DNA from: a candidate division NPL-UPA2 bacterium
GTDB taxonomy: Bacteria > Bacillota > UBA994
Reading direction: 5' to 3'
DNA length: 24,098 nucleotides
Assembly (NCBI GenBank): GCA_018725205.1
Contig: QLUB01000011.1
Coordinates: 1-24,098, forward strand
Shown here: positions 23,678 through 24,098 of the stretch, in pieces
Numbering within the stretch: the first letter of the stretch is position 1
Layout: every line of letters begins with the position of its first letter
The notes under the pieces: generated by a model
What the model was told of the DNA's origin: nothing
The model's database searches: none
The model's input: only the letters and a program-made list of their open reading frames with translations
Position numbers and translations under genes: made by a program

Positions 23678-24034
23678 TTACCGCTCCTCTCTGAAGTGCG
23701 CTTGTGCTTCGCGGATAATGTGGAGAACATGCTCGTCGTCTAGGGCATAATAGACGTTTTTCCCTTCACGGCGATGCCTTACCAGCCTCGCCATGCGCAG
23801 CAAGCGCAGATGGTGGGATATTGCCGGCAGGCTCATTTCTAGGATCTCTGCCAAATCACAAGTACACAGCTCGCCTTGCGCCAAGAGATATAAGATGCGC
23901 GTGCGCGTTTCGTCGTTGAGCACCTTAAAGATCTCCGACAGCCCCGCCACCTCGAGCAGCTTTTCGCGCAGAGCCTCTACTTCCGTCGCCAAATGGGCAG
24001 AAGAACACCAATCAGTCTTTGGGCAGTCGTCCAC
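23678..24034 (-). CDS. cadC: ArsR/SmtB-family metal-responsive repressor (CadC-like)
   Basis: 118 aa, starting at GTG 24034 with GGGGAGG 8 nt upstream. It has a winged helix-turn-helix (about 33-98) with recognition region LEMSLPAISHHLRLLRMARL. Both classic metal sites are present. The alpha3N set is Cys4 and Cys10 near the N-terminus with Cys57 and Cys59 in ELCTCDLAEI; the alpha5 set is Asp100, His102, His113 and Glu116 (spacing DxH-x10-HxxE). This matches S. aureus CadC, where Cd/Pb/Bi bind the Cys site and Zn the alpha5 site. It represses transcription until metal binds. It is the first gene of the operon with cadA and lies just after a palindromic operator. Confidence 0.95.
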   Translation of the reverse strand: MDDCPKTDWCSSAHLATEVEALREKLLEVAGLSEIFKVLNDETRTRILYLLAQGELCTCDLAEILEMSLPAISHHLRLLRMARLVRHRREGKNVYYALDDEHVLHIIREAQAHFREER

Positions 24035-24055
24035 AGCCGCAGCCTCCCCATAAAA

Positions 24056-24061
24056 ATTATA
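24056..24061 (-). promoter_or_regulatory. -10 element of the cadC-cadA operon
   Basis: A perfect TATAAT on the minus strand overlaps the end of the palindromic operator. No good -35 is found at 16-18 bp (ACGATT at 17). The ribosome site GGGGAGG and GTG start follow closely, giving a short leader. Confidence 0.65.
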
Positions 24062-24086
24062 CGATTAAGCAATTGCTTAATCGTAT
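24059..24086. promoter_or_regulatory. 28-bp perfect palindrome, CadC-type operator
   Basis: Each arm reads ATACGATTAAGCAA inward and the two meet without a gap, giving a perfect 14+14 palindrome. Its inner TTAAGCAATTGCTTAA resembles the AT-rich 12-2-12 operators of ArsR/SmtB-family repressors. It overlaps the -10 box and fills the promoter spacer, so a bound dimer or pair of dimers would block RNA polymerase. Confidence 0.85.
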
Positions 24087-24098
24087 TCTAGCAGGAGT

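Noticed and set aside
1..24098. CRISPR array
   Set aside because: No regularly spaced repeats with unique spacers; all repeats seen are adjacent duplications or short heptamers.
1..24098. tRNA, rRNA or known riboswitch
   Set aside because: No cloverleaf, rRNA-like stretch or recognisable riboswitch core was seen in the short spacers; this is by eye only.

Overview
The window looks like a chromosomal stretch of an anaerobic, probably clostridial, Bacillota bacterium. The signs are strong AGGAGG-type ribosome binding sites, frequent GTG/TTG starts, a Bacillus-type kip (5-oxoprolinase) gene set, a Fur-box/sigma-A iron promoter, an aldo/keto reductase carrying two 4Fe-4S motifs, a combined GGDEF/HD-GYP sensor and an RnfD-type protein. 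Species cannot be named from this sequence. Almost every gene is on the minus strand; only a CheW-like gene (4709-5128) and the aldo/keto reductase (20560-21693) are on the plus strand.

Layout from the right end, in the direction of transcription of the minus-strand genes. A cadC-cadA metal-resistance operon (24034-21705) starts behind a 28-bp palindromic operator. The plus-strand aldo/keto reductase follows, then a Fur-controlled ferric-iron ABC transporter fbpA-fbpB-fbpC (20352-16524), an orphan rnfD-like gene, a repeat-rich spacer and a GTG-started FAD-dependent dehydrogenase. Next come glnS (broken) and purA, a coiled-coil gene split by an in-frame amber codon, a histidine phosphatase, a large c-di-GMP sensor, a remnant of a PRK06851-type ATPase and a membrane-anchored C39-like peptidase. 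After the convergent cheW gene there is a kip-type operon: kipR (IclR), pxpA, pxpB, pxpC, a DUF1445/YcsI protein and a lipoprotein cut by the window edge.

The most unusual property is a recurring mutation type rather than one gene. Tandem duplications of about 7 to 146 bp occur all along the window. Perfect 26-bp and 17-bp duplications break pxpA, a perfect 19-bp duplication breaks pxpC, and an imperfect 10-bp repeat fuses pxpB to pxpC. A 146-bp duplication with 3 mismatches plus an 8-nt insertion break glnS, and an in-frame 69-bp duplication with 2 mismatches lengthens CadA. Removing one copy at each site restores proteins of normal family length (about 257, 241, 339 and 563 aa for PxpA, PxpB, PxpC and GlnS). 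Spacers carry 7-, 9- and 12-bp tandem repeats as well. The explanation could be real replication slippage (possibly reversible), gene decay, or an assembly artefact; raw reads would decide.

Functionally, PxpABC with the DUF1445 protein points to recycling of 5-oxoproline (and perhaps D-glutamate) to glutamate. The iron and Zn/Cd operons show clear metal-responsive control regions. The sensor and CheW-like genes are isolated signalling genes.
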